Source: an uncultured Spirochaetaceae bacterium
GTDB taxonomy: Bacteria; Spirochaetota; Spirochaetia; Sphaerochaetales; Sphaerochaetaceae
DNA length: 64,000 nucleotides
NCBI GenBank assembly: GCA_944389145.1
Contig: CALXLH010000032.1
Coordinates: 20,945-84,944, forward strand
Direction of reading: 5' to 3'
The position numbers and the translations under genes were made by a program. Of the stretch, positions 49,331 through 58,452 are shown piece by piece (position 1 is the first letter of the stretch; each line of letters begins with the position of its first letter). Below the pieces are notes generated by a model. That model made no database searches and was not told where the DNA came from. It saw only the letters and a program-made list of their open reading frames with translations.

Positions 49331-50758
49331 ATGAATATCCTTATGGTGACAAGCGAGGCGGTCCCTTTTTCAAAATCCGGGGGACTTGCTGATGTAATCG
49401 GATCACTCTCCCCTGCCCTGAAGCGGAAAGGGCTTGAGGTCAAGGTATTCATGCCGATGTACTCCTTCATCGACAGATCCGGATTCAAGGAAGGACCATG
49501 CTTCTCCGTCGAGATGCTTGGAGGAGAGGAAAGGCTCGGCACGCTCTGCAGGAAGGTATCAGGAGTAGAATACGTGGGGCTTTGCCATCCGTACTATACC
49601 GAACGCAGAGGAATCTATGGAGACACGTCATTCGAACCTTATCCTGATAACGCAGAGCGCTTCATGCTGCTTGCCAAGAGCGTAGGGCCATACCTTGATG
49701 CCTCTGGCTGGAAGGCAGACATAGTGCATTGCCATGACTGGACAGCGGGACTCGTGCCTTTCTTCCTCAAGGAGCATGGGTATCAGGCGAAGACGATATT
49801 CACGATACATAACCTGGCTTATCAGGGAGATTTCTCCCGCTATGATGCAGTTCTGTCCGGGGACAGGCTTCCTGATGATGCATTCTGCGGACGTGCCGGC
49901 AGCGAGAGGCTGAACATGCTCAGGGCAGGAATAACGGAGGCAGATATCATAACCACGGTCTCCCCTACCTATGCCAAGGAGATAACCACTCCTGAGCTGG
50001 GATGCGGCATGGATGAGATACTCCGCCGCCGCAGCGATAAGCTATTCGGCATAATAAACGGCCTGGATACCGGAGTATGGAACGCATCGAAGGATCACCT
50101 ATTCCCGGAGCACTACACATATAAGGACCTTTCAGGCAAGCGCGATCTCAAGGCAAGGATACAGAAGGAGAACGGACTTGAGGTCGATCCTGATATCCCG
50201 CTCTTTGCGATGATATCGCGAATAGCGGATCAGAAAGGCTATGCCGAGCTTCTCGGAGGAACAGCCCCTGCGCTGCAGGAAATACTCAAGCGCCATGTGC
50301 AGTTCATCATCATCGGAACCGGAGACAAGCACTACGAGGAGAAGCTGCTGGAGCTTGCGGAGACTCATGACAACCTGTCGGTAAGGATCGCATTCAGCAA
50401 CAAGGTGGCTCATGAGACAGAAGGAGGCGCTGACTTCTTCCTCATGCCATCACGTTATGAGCCTTGCGGGCTCAATCAGATGTATTCCCTCACCTACGGC
50501 ACGCTTCCGGTCGCGCACAGGACAGGGGGACTGGCGGACACCATCATAGACATCACCGAGGATCCGGAGAAAGGAACAGGATTCCTGTTCCCAGACCTCT
50601 CTCTCGATGCGATCCTCGATGGCGTTGACCGCGCGATATCATTCTATGAAAAGAAGGATGGAATGGAGAGAGCCATCCGGAACGCTATGAGGACCGATTT
50701 CTCATGGAACAGGTCCGCGGCGGAATATATAGATCTGTATAGTACGCTCATAGGCTAG
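49331..50758 (+). CDS. glgA: Glycogen synthase (ADP-glucose)
   Basis: GT5 glycosyltransferase, 475 residues. SEAVPFSKSGGLADVIGSLSPAL holds the ADP-glucose-binding KxGGL, followed by HCHDWTAGLVPFF, TIHNLAYQGDF, IINGLDTGVWNASKD and the C-terminal MPSRYEPCGLNQMYSLTYGTLP with its catalytic Glu. Together with the downstream glgC it makes glycogen. Confidence 0.95.
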   Translation: MNILMVTSEAVPFSKSGGLADVIGSLSPALKRKGLEVKVFMPMYSFIDRSGFKEGPCFSVEMLGGEERLGTLCRKVSGVEYVGLCHPYYTERRGIYGDTSFEPYPDNAERFMLLAKSVGPYLDASGWKADIVHCHDWTAGLVPFFLKEHGYQAKTIFTIHNLAYQGDFSRYDAVLSGDRLPDDAFCGRAGSERLNMLRAGITEADIITTVSPTYAKEITTPELGCGMDEILRRRSDKLFGIINGLDTGVWNASKDHLFPEHYTYKDLSGKRDLKARIQKENGLEVDPDIPLFAMISRIADQKGYAELLGGTAPALQEILKRHVQFIIIGTGDKHYEEKLLELAETHDNLSVRIAFSNKVAHETEGGADFFLMPSRYEPCGLNQMYSLTYGTLPVAHRTGGLADTIIDITEDPEKGTGFLFPDLSLDAILDGVDRAISFYEKKDGMERAIRNAMRTDFSWNRSAAEYIDLYSTLIG

Positions 50759-50783
50759 AAAGCTAAGAGGAGGAATGGAAGCA

Positions 50784-52079
50784 ATGAGTAAGAAGAAGAA
50801 AGCGATCGCAATCATCCTTGGAGGAGGAAGGGGCACCAGGCTCTACCCTCTTACGATGGACAGGGCAAAGCCAGCGGTGCCATTTGCAGGAAAGTATCGC
50901 CTTGTGGATATCCCTATATCCAACTGCATAAACAGCGGGCTCAGGCAGATCTACGTCCTTACGCAGTTCAACAGCGCATCGCTTCATAACCATATCGCGA
51001 ATACCTATCAGTTCGATCAGTTCTCAGGCGGATTCGTCGAGATACTGGCAGCTGAGCAGACCTACGCAAGCGAGAGCTGGTATCAGGGAACGGCAGATGC
51101 GGTAAGGAAGAATCTCAAGCATTTCCATGACCAGAATGCCGATTACTATGTGATCCTTTCCGGCGACCAGCTCTATCGTATGGATTTCCGCGCGATGCTC
51201 GATAGGCATATCAAGTCAGGGGCGGAGCTTACCGTTGCCGCGAAGCCGATCTCCCGACAGGAGGCCACAGGGCTCGGAATCATCGGAGCCGATGAGGAAG
51301 GAACGATCAAGAAGTTCTATGAGAAGCCCGCTCCTGATATGGATATCTCCGAATACAAGGTTCCTGAGAAATGCCTCAAGGACCAGCTTGGGCTCGAAAG
51401 GAACGCAAGCAATGAGTATCTGGCATCGATGGGCATGTACATCTTCAATGCCCAGACGATGGAGGAAGCCCTGAATAACGACAAGACCGACTTCGGCAAG
51501 GAGATCATCCCTGAGATCACCAAGACAAGGAAGGTAAGCGCCTACCTATTCAATGATTTCTGGGAAGATATCGGAACGATCAAGGCATTCTACGAGACGA
51601 ACCTCAATCTCGCCTCAGAGAAGCCTGCATTCAACTTCTATGATGAGGAGATGCCTATCTATACCCACCGCCGCCACCTCCCTGCGACGAAGGCAAACTT
51701 CTGCAACATCTCCTGCTCGCTTACATCCGAAGGCTCGATCATAACGAATGCATATATCGTCAACTCGATCATCGGTGTCCGCACCTTCATCGAGGCAGGC
51801 GCATCGCTTGATGGCGTATACTGCATGGGTGCCACGTTCTATGAGACAGAGGCCGAGAAGGCAGAGAATGCGAGAAAGGGCATTCCTAACATAGGTATCG
51901 GAAAGGCGACGATCATCAAGAGGGCCATCATCGACCAGAACGCAAGGATCGGCTCGAACTGCCGCATCGGCATAGACAATATCCCACGTCCGGATGGTGA
52001 TTATGAGATGTACTCCGTCCATGATGGGATCATCGTCATCAACAAGAATGCAGTCATCCCCGATGGAACGGTGATGTAA
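50784..52079 (+). CDS. glgC: Glucose-1-phosphate adenylyltransferase
   Basis: Makes ADP-glucose for GlgA, 431 residues. The N-terminal LGGGRGTRLYPLTMDRAKPAVPF is the nucleotidyltransferase signature, then DIPISNCINSGLRQI, SGDQLYRMDF, DFWEDIGTIKAFYETN and a C-terminal left-handed beta-helix. The GTR segment around KPAVPF also corresponds to the usual allosteric region. The frame opens at 50775, directly on the Shine-Dalgarno; MSKKKKAIAI at 50784 is the better start. Confidence 0.95.
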   Translation: MSKKKKAIAIILGGGRGTRLYPLTMDRAKPAVPFAGKYRLVDIPISNCINSGLRQIYVLTQFNSASLHNHIANTYQFDQFSGGFVEILAAEQTYASESWYQGTADAVRKNLKHFHDQNADYYVILSGDQLYRMDFRAMLDRHIKSGAELTVAAKPISRQEATGLGIIGADEEGTIKKFYEKPAPDMDISEYKVPEKCLKDQLGLERNASNEYLASMGMYIFNAQTMEEALNNDKTDFGKEIIPEITKTRKVSAYLFNDFWEDIGTIKAFYETNLNLASEKPAFNFYDEEMPIYTHRRHLPATKANFCNISCSLTSEGSIITNAYIVNSIIGVRTFIEAGASLDGVYCMGATFYETEAEKAENARKGIPNIGIGKATIIKRAIIDQNARIGSNCRIGIDNIPRPDGDYEMYSVHDGIIVINKNAVIPDGTVM

Positions 52080-52097
52080 GAGCATATCTCCCTACCT

Positions 52098-52120
52098 GGG
52101 GCCCGGCAACGGGCCCTTCT
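52098..52120 (+). terminator. Rho-independent terminator after glgC
   Basis: GGGCCCG-GCAA-CGGGCCC, a 7-bp GC stem with a GNRA-like loop, followed by TTCTTC. Confidence 0.8.
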
Positions 52121-52129
52121 TCATCTCCG

Positions 52130-52197
52130 TTGACAATTCCAGAAGACATGTTTAGCATCCTCTTCCGTACGCTCTGTACATGCAAGGCTTAATGTAC
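52130..52197 (+). promoter_or_regulatory. Promoter and inverted repeat upstream of the MATE gene
   Basis: TTGACA (52130-52135), 17-nt spacer, TAGCAT (52153-52158). A 6-bp inverted repeat GTACAT/ATGTAC with a 10-nt centre (52176-52197) lies in the leader and could be an operator. The leader is about 75 nt and ends in AGGAGG before the ATG. Confidence 0.5.
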
Positions 52198-52240
52198 TCA
52201 CCAGGTCTGCACCCATTGGATTCATCAGCAGGAGGAAGAT

Positions 52241-53584
52241 ATGACGACCTCGGACAGGTTATTCGGCGAGACAAAGCCATCAAGGCTCTTCCTGATGGCG
52301 GCGATTCCCGGCGCTATAAGCATGCTCTCGTCATCGCTGTATCAGACGCTTGACGGGGTATTCGTCGGACAGGGACTGGGAAGCACGCCATTCGCGGCAC
52401 TGAATCTCGCGATGCCCTTCGTGATAATCAACTTCTCGCTGGCTGACCTGATAGGCGTCGGCTCATCCGTTCCTATCTCCATAAGCCTTGGACAGGGCAA
52501 GGGACATGAGGCGAACGAGATATTCTCCGCGGCTGTCGTGATGATAATACTCTCATCCACCGCGCTTGGAATCCTGATGTACGCCGCGGCTCCCCTGCTG
52601 ATGTCGCTGATGGGAGCGGCAGGAGAGTTCCGTGATCTTGCCGTCCAGTACCTTCGTGTCTATGCCATGCTCTCCCCTGTTACCACGATCGTATTCGCCA
52701 TGGATAACTTCATGAGGATATCGGGGAAGCTCAAGTCAAGCATGGGCCTCAACATCTTCATGTCCGCCTGTTCCGGAATCCTCGAATGGCTCTTCATCTT
52801 CGCCTTCGGCTGGGGCATATGGTCAGCGGCGCTCGCCACATGCATGGGCATGGCCCTCTCTGCGACGATAGCCTTCATTCCCTTCGCACTTGGACGCCGC
52901 ACCCTCAGATTCGTACGCCCGCGCTTCTCTGCGGCCCTGATAAGAAGGATAATCAGCTGTGGAACGCCGAACTTCCTCAACAACATCGCGGGAAGGATCA
53001 CATCGATCGTGTTCAACATGATGCTGGTCCGCATGGGTGGCCAGGATGCTGTCTCTACCTACGGGGTTCTGATGTATACCGACGGGCTGGTCCAGCCCCT
53101 GCTATACGGAACATGCGACTCACTCCAGCCCGCCCTTGGCTACAACTGGGGAGCCGGAAAGAGAACGAGGGTAAGGGCGATTGAGAAGTACTGCATCGCA
53201 GCGGCTGCCATTATATCACTGACGGCAGCGGCGGTAGTCCATACGATCCCGGATACCATAGCCTCGCTCTATGTCGACAGGTCGCTTCCAGCGCTCATCA
53301 CGGCAACCACAGGCGCGCTCTCGCTCTTCTCCTTCGCCTTCGTCACACGCTGGATAGCGTTCGTGACGCAGAGCTTCATGCTGGCGATAGAGAAGCCGAG
53401 GTATGCCGCGGCGATAAGCATCTCCACGGCCCTCATATTCCCGATGCTCCTCCTTCTCATTCTCAGTCCCCTGGGGCTTGATGGCATATGGCTGAACTTC
53501 GCAGGCACCAACACCCTTGCGGCAATGCTTGCAATAGCCATACTCCTCAGAGAGAGGAAGAATCTGATGAAGGGAGATGACTGA
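52241..53584 (+). CDS. MATE-family efflux transporter
   Basis: 447 residues, about twelve transmembrane helices in two similar halves. AIPGAISMLSSSLYQTLDGVFVGQGLG at the first helix and QPLLYGTCDSLQPALGYNWGAGKRTR in the second half are typical. Exports drugs or metabolites using a Na+ or H+ gradient; the substrate is not predictable. GGAGG lies 5 nt before the ATG. Confidence 0.92.
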   Translation: MTTSDRLFGETKPSRLFLMAAIPGAISMLSSSLYQTLDGVFVGQGLGSTPFAALNLAMPFVIINFSLADLIGVGSSVPISISLGQGKGHEANEIFSAAVVMIILSSTALGILMYAAAPLLMSLMGAAGEFRDLAVQYLRVYAMLSPVTTIVFAMDNFMRISGKLKSSMGLNIFMSACSGILEWLFIFAFGWGIWSAALATCMGMALSATIAFIPFALGRRTLRFVRPRFSAALIRRIISCGTPNFLNNIAGRITSIVFNMMLVRMGGQDAVSTYGVLMYTDGLVQPLLYGTCDSLQPALGYNWGAGKRTRVRAIEKYCIAAAAIISLTAAAVVHTIPDTIASLYVDRSLPALITATTGALSLFSFAFVTRWIAFVTQSFMLAIEKPRYAAAISISTALIFPMLLLLILSPLGLDGIWLNFAGTNTLAAMLAIAILLRERKNLMKGDD

Positions 53585-53646
53585 GATACATAGTTAGAAC
53601 AGACTGCCGCAGATAGATGCGAACAGTCCGGTAGATAGCCTATAAC

Positions 53647-55071
53647 TTAGATTGACTTATTGAACATCGAGAATGCAGGATTCACCGTATCATCGTTCGG
53701 TCCCTCTGGAAGTATACGGTGCATGCAATACTGCGCGTCCCTGAGCGACCAGTCGCCGGTATCCTTCACCCTCTGCCACATCTGGCCGCAGAGTCTTCTT
53801 ATGTCCTCCAGATAGGCAGGATCATGGATCAGATTAGCCATCTCATCGGGATCCTTCTCCAGATCATAGAACTCATCATCATCGAATGCGTTGAAGACAT
53901 ATTTCAGGTTCCCGCTCCACAGGATCCGCTGCGTATATGAGTATCTCTGTCCGAAGAACTCAGCAAGAGAAACCTTATCATCACAGGATTTCTGCCCATC
54001 CACATATGGAATGAGACTCTCGCCATCCAGCCTGCCTCCATCCCATTCTGCTCCGATGATATCCATTATCGTTGGAAGGATATCGCAGGTATCCGCAAGG
54101 ACAGGGCACTTCTCTCCTCTATGCTTATTTCCAGGCAGCTTCATCAGTAGCGGGATATTATATACATCCTCATACGGCGTGATGCCCTTGCAGAACATGC
54201 CATGGGCACCGACCATATCGCCATGATCGGATGTGAAGATGATCAGCGTATCATCATATAATCCGTTCTCCTTTAGATATGAGACAAGACGCCTGATCTG
54301 CGCATCAACCAGCGAACAGGAAGCATAATAGCAGCGTATCGCAGCTGCAACATCCTCGGGAGAGAGGGACTTCCATACGGCGTGAAGCCTGTTATAGATA
54401 TTCGGCTTTGTCGAAAGATCCTCGTTCCAGCTCTCAGGGCATCTGATATTCCTGTCCTTATATAGGTCATACATGGCCTTTGGAACCATATATGGATCAT
54501 GAGGCGCATATGTGGAGACAAAGGCACAGAATGGTCCATCCTTATGACGCGATATGAAATCAATGGCCTTCTGATAGACATAATGCTCCTCAGAGACCTC
54601 TTCCCCTTCGGCATAGACGCCAGCTATGGAATAATCACGATATCCAGGCTGGGAAACGGTTATCTTCTTCACCGTCGTCAGCTTGTTCTTGGGAAGATCA
54701 TGCTCCGTCTCATACTCATCTATGCCGAAGTCCTCAAGCCTATAGCTCCGCTCTATATGCCATTTACCGTAATAGCACAAGCTATAGCCAAGGCTCTTCA
54801 GCTTCTGCGGCAGAGTAAGCAATGATGCATCGAAATCAGCACGATACCTAGGGACTGTATGGGTGCAATCGACCATGCCATGGTTATGCGGCAGCATACC
54901 TGTGATGATCGAGGCCCTCGCAGGAGAGCATATGGCATTCACCGCATGGGTACGGGGGAAATCGATAGAATCCTTCTCTAATTCTCTTAGCTCTGGAACG
55001 ATTGCCTTATCGGCATCGAACACAGCCTTGCGCTGAAGCTGATCGCACATCAGGAATATGATATTCTTCAT
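53647..55071 (-). CDS. Sulfatase family protein (CSPAR type)
   Basis: 474 residues, no signal peptide. The formylglycine motif CSPAR (Cys48) is followed by TGMLPHNHGM; metal ligands MCDQ at the start and FTSDHGDMVGAHGMF later fit the family. It resembles choline-sulfatase and phosphonate-type hydrolases of the alkaline phosphatase superfamily. Needs an anaerobic sulfatase-maturating enzyme, not found here. The start at 55071 has GAGGAG upstream and lies 11 nt after the other sulfatase gene; ten earlier codons were dropped. Confidence 0.9.
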   Translation of the reverse strand: MKNIIFLMCDQLQRKAVFDADKAIVPELRELEKDSIDFPRTHAVNAICSPARASIITGMLPHNHGMVDCTHTVPRYRADFDASLLTLPQKLKSLGYSLCYYGKWHIERSYRLEDFGIDEYETEHDLPKNKLTTVKKITVSQPGYRDYSIAGVYAEGEEVSEEHYVYQKAIDFISRHKDGPFCAFVSTYAPHDPYMVPKAMYDLYKDRNIRCPESWNEDLSTKPNIYNRLHAVWKSLSPEDVAAAIRCYYASCSLVDAQIRRLVSYLKENGLYDDTLIIFTSDHGDMVGAHGMFCKGITPYEDVYNIPLLMKLPGNKHRGEKCPVLADTCDILPTIMDIIGAEWDGGRLDGESLIPYVDGQKSCDDKVSLAEFFGQRYSYTQRILWSGNLKYVFNAFDDDEFYDLEKDPDEMANLIHDPAYLEDIRRLCGQMWQRVKDTGDWSLRDAQYCMHRILPEGPNDDTVNPAFSMFNKSI

Positions 55072-55082
55072 CTTCTTCTCCT

Positions 55083-56561
55083 CTATTCTTCCTTTAGCCA
55101 TCTGACGGTATCCCAGACATCCGATCCGGTATTCTTCTGCGGCTTCCCGGGAGTGCTCCTTCCTATCAGCACCTCCCTCTTGAGTTCTGCCCGAAGAGCG
55201 GTGAATATATCAGGATGCTCATTGATCACGTTGCGAGTCTCTCCAACATCATCTTTCAGGTCATATAGCTGATAGGAAGGCATATCAGGAGTCTCCTCTC
55301 CTGGAGCAGGATAGGACCATCCTCCAGAACCAGGGCACATCTCCAGCTTATAGCGGCCATGCCTTATCGAAAGAGAGCCGTCGATGCTCTGATGCACGAG
55401 ATACTCCCTTACCTCCGTAGCTTCAGGATCTTCCCATAGCGGCCGGTTGGAAACACTGTCCTCCGCAGCATCATCAGGAATCTTCCATCCGAGAAAATCC
55501 GCAAGCGTAGCGAAGAGATCAGAAAGGCATACCAGCCTATCGCACACTCCTCCGGCCTTGATGATTCTCGGCCACTTGATGATATAGGGGATCCTATGAC
55601 CTCCTTCGTAGATATCGGCCTTATGCCCGCGGAAATGATAGCTCGGATGATGCCCTGCCTGAGCAAGCTCCTCGAATCCGACCTTGCGTGCAACGCCATT
55701 ATCCGACGCAAGGACGATAAGCGTATTTTCCTCGATTCCAAGCTCCTTCACCTTCGCGTTGATCTGGCCTACCGCATCATCACACATGAGGACGAAATCC
55801 CCGTATAAGTTAGTACCAGAACGGCCGATGAACTGCGGTAAGGGAAGCATCGGCGCATGCGGAGCCGGAAACGGAACATACAGGAAGAAAGGCTCTCCCT
55901 CCGCATTAAGCCGTTCCAGCTCTCGCAAGGCCCGCCTTGTCAGATTAGGAAGCACATCGACGTGCTTGAAGTCCGGCGCACAAGGGCCATCTCTCCAGAA
56001 TGCCTTTGTATCGAGATTCCGCGTCGTATGATCAGGCAATGCCGTAACGCGGTCATTCTCGATATATACATATGGAGGCATATCCGTGGATGCAGGGATT
56101 CCATAGAAATAATCGAAACCATATTCACAGGGACCATTCCTTAACGGTGCAGAGAAATCTATTCCATCAACAGCCTCGAATCCCTCAGGGGCGCGGTATC
56201 CGGCAGTACGGGCAAAATCAAGGCCAAGATGCCACTTCCCTATACAGGAAGTGCTGTAACCATTCAGCTTCAGCATGCTGGCAACCGTCAGCCGTCCTTT
56301 CTCGATGATCTCGCTATCGTATCCTCCATTCACACCACTCTTCCTGCATGATCTCCAGTTATAGCGCCCTGTAAGGATGGCATATCTGGATGGAGTACAG
56401 ACTGCAGCAGTGGCATGCGCATCGGTGAAGCGCATGCCCTCCGCGGCAAGCTGATCAAAGCACTCAGTCCTGAATCCAGCGTCAGGATTGAACGAGGATA
56501 CATCCCCATATCCCATATCGTCCAGAAGGATATATACGATATTAGGTTTATCACACCCCAT
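55083..56561 (-). CDS. Sulfatase family protein (CTPSR type)
   Basis: 492 residues, arylsulfatase-like, no signal peptide, so cytoplasmic. Metal-binding NIVYILLDDMGYGD, formylglycine motif CTPSR (Cys55) with ILTGRYNWR, GKWHLGLD, and the late SDNG. Being cytoplasmic, it should act on a small sulfated compound brought in by the TRAP transporter encoded just upstream (12-nt gap). The Shine-Dalgarno is weak. Confidence 0.9.
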   Translation of the reverse strand: MGCDKPNIVYILLDDMGYGDVSSFNPDAGFRTECFDQLAAEGMRFTDAHATAAVCTPSRYAILTGRYNWRSCRKSGVNGGYDSEIIEKGRLTVASMLKLNGYSTSCIGKWHLGLDFARTAGYRAPEGFEAVDGIDFSAPLRNGPCEYGFDYFYGIPASTDMPPYVYIENDRVTALPDHTTRNLDTKAFWRDGPCAPDFKHVDVLPNLTRRALRELERLNAEGEPFFLYVPFPAPHAPMLPLPQFIGRSGTNLYGDFVLMCDDAVGQINAKVKELGIEENTLIVLASDNGVARKVGFEELAQAGHHPSYHFRGHKADIYEGGHRIPYIIKWPRIIKAGGVCDRLVCLSDLFATLADFLGWKIPDDAAEDSVSNRPLWEDPEATEVREYLVHQSIDGSLSIRHGRYKLEMCPGSGGWSYPAPGEETPDMPSYQLYDLKDDVGETRNVINEHPDIFTALRAELKREVLIGRSTPGKPQKNTGSDVWDTVRWLKEE

Positions 56562-56573
56562 CGCAGCATCCCA

Positions 56574-57881
56574 TCAGACGAAGTTGAAGAGACTCGGGAG
56601 AAACATCGTTATCCCCGGAATCACGGTAACAAGCAAAAGTGCCAAAAGCATAGCCACAAGAGGAGGCAGGATCGCTTTAGCACATTTCTCCAGAGGGAGT
56701 CCGGAGATGCTGCTTCCGACGAAAAGAACCGTTCCAACAGGAGGCGTAAGAAGTCCTATGCCGAGATTCATTACCATCATGATGCCGAACTGCACAGGAT
56801 GCATGCCGAATGCCTTCACTATAGGCAGGAATATCGGCACAGTAATCAGGATGATCGAAGCCGTGTTCATGAAGCAGCCCATAACCAGGAGTATCAGGTT
56901 GATGATCAGGAGAATCACGTACTTATTATCCGTAAGGCCAAGAAGCGACGCGGAGATAGCCTGGGGGATCCTGAGATAAGTCACGACCCAGCTGAATGCT
57001 GTCGCGCAAGATGCAAGGAAAAGTACGGTAGCAGTCTGCTTGAGCGTGCGCTTGAATATGCCGCCAAGATCCTTTACCTTAGCTTGTCTCGTGACAAAGA
57101 AGGCAACGATGCCGCAATAGATTGCCGCAGCCGCAGCAGCCTCGGTTGCCGTCATGATGCCGGCGAACACGCCACCGACAACGATGAGCATGGCTATGAT
57201 TCCTGTCACTGAATGATAGAGGGCCTTTCCTACATGCCTGATAGAGAACTTCGTACCATAAGGAAAGTTATGGCGTACCGCCATGATATAGCAATAGACC
57301 ATCAGGCATACGCCAAGCACGATACCAGCAATGATACCGCCCATATAAAGCGCAGCTATCGACACACCGCCTGCAGTAACCGCATACATGACCATATTAT
57401 GACTTGGAGGGATTATCATCCCGTTTATCGAGCTGGCCATCGTTATCGCGGTTGAGAACTCCTTGCTGTATCCCTGCTTCTCCATCATCGGAATCACGAT
57501 AGGTCCAAGGGAAGCACAGTCGGCCACAGGAGATCCGGAAATCCCTCCGAAGAACATCGAATCGACACAGTTTACCATCGCGAGTCCGCCCCTCATCCAG
57601 CCAACGCAGGCATCAGCCAGATCAACAAGCCTGTCAGATAAACCACCGAAGCTCATGAACTCGCCCATCAGGATGAAGAAAGGTATCGCCATCAGCGACG
57701 TGTTGCTTATATCCGTGATCATCGTCTGGAAGACCGATGTCATCGGAAGCCCAAGGAAGGCAATCGTGAGGATAGCAGAAAAGCCAAGGCCATAAAGAAT
57801 CTCCACGCCCATCGCAAGCATAACGAGGAAGGATCCGATCAGGATCACTACTGCCTCAGGATTTGTCATGATCGCATTCAT
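56574..57881 (-). CDS. dctM: TRAP transporter large membrane subunit (DctM type)
   Basis: 435 residues, about twelve helices. LPMTSVFQTMITDISNTSLMAIPFFILMGEFM and MVNCVDSMFFGGISGSPVADCASLG (cited in parts), and INGMIIPPSHNMVMYAV are DctM signatures. The start overlaps dctQ by ATGA. Imports an organic acid with Na+ or H+. Confidence 0.93.
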   Translation of the reverse strand: MNAIMTNPEAVVILIGSFLVMLAMGVEILYGLGFSAILTIAFLGLPMTSVFQTMITDISNTSLMAIPFFILMGEFMSFGGLSDRLVDLADACVGWMRGGLAMVNCVDSMFFGGISGSPVADCASLGPIVIPMMEKQGYSKEFSTAITMASSINGMIIPPSHNMVMYAVTAGGVSIAALYMGGIIAGIVLGVCLMVYCYIMAVRHNFPYGTKFSIRHVGKALYHSVTGIIAMLIVVGGVFAGIMTATEAAAAAAIYCGIVAFFVTRQAKVKDLGGIFKRTLKQTATVLFLASCATAFSWVVTYLRIPQAISASLLGLTDNKYVILLIINLILLVMGCFMNTASIILITVPIFLPIVKAFGMHPVQFGIMMVMNLGIGLLTPPVGTVLFVGSSISGLPLEKCAKAILPPLVAMLLALLLVTVIPGITMFLPSLFNFV

Positions 57882-58372
57882 TTCGCCACCTCCGTCTTAG
57901 CCTCCGGCTTCTTCCAGATATCAACTACCTCTTCCTTGAACTGTAGGATGAGCATCAAAGTCATGATGACACCTGCGACAGCACCGGGTATGAACGTAAG
58001 CTTTCTTGGGATCTCCACCGATGCGAAATAGCCGGTGGCTCTCATGCTGAGTATGAAGCCATAATACGCAAGCAGTATCGAGAATATCAGCTTTACGATA
58101 TATCTGACCGTATTGCAGATATTCATGACGGCCCAAGGGTAGACCTTCTCTATTATCGATATCCTTATATGCTCCCTGTTCTTCTCAAGCGATGCGGCAC
58201 TCAGGAAGCCAAGCCAGGACATGAGATATAATGCAAGTTCCTCGCTCCAGGCTGGAACTATTCCGAATATGTAGCGCCCGACAACAACGATCATCATAAG
58301 CAGAAGCATGATCGTCAGTGCTATCGAGGCGATGAAATCTGCGATATTCGCAATCTTTCCCGTTATCTTCAT
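57878..58372 (-). CDS. dctQ: TRAP transporter small membrane subunit (DctQ type)
   Basis: 164 residues, four helices. VVVGRYIFGIVPAWSEELALYLMSWLGFLSAA is the conserved DctQ segment with the W-x-E-E motif (cited for its length only; key residues are W-S-E-E-L). The start at 58372 has GGAG upstream; 25 earlier codons are open but unsupported and overlap the hairpin. Confidence 0.9.
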   Translation of the reverse strand: MKITGKIANIADFIASIALTIMLLLMMIVVVGRYIFGIVPAWSEELALYLMSWLGFLSAASLEKNREHIRISIIEKVYPWAVMNICNTVRYIVKLIFSILLAYYGFILSMRATGYFASVEIPRKLTFIPGAVAGVIMTLMLILQFKEEVVDIWKKPEAKTEVAK

Positions 58373-58401
58373 CAGTATCTCCATTGATTGGAAGGAATAT
58401 A

Positions 58402-58433
58402 AAAGGCAACCCGGTGAGATGACGCCGGGCTGC
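58402..58433 (-). terminator. Hairpin between dctP and dctQ
   Basis: GCAACCCGG (58406-58414) pairs with CCGGGCTGC (58425-58433) with one mismatch; on the minus strand TTTT follows at 58405-58402. Probably a partial terminator that keeps binding-protein message in excess. Confidence 0.6.
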
Positions 58434-58452
58434 GCGGTTGAAGGCAATAGCC

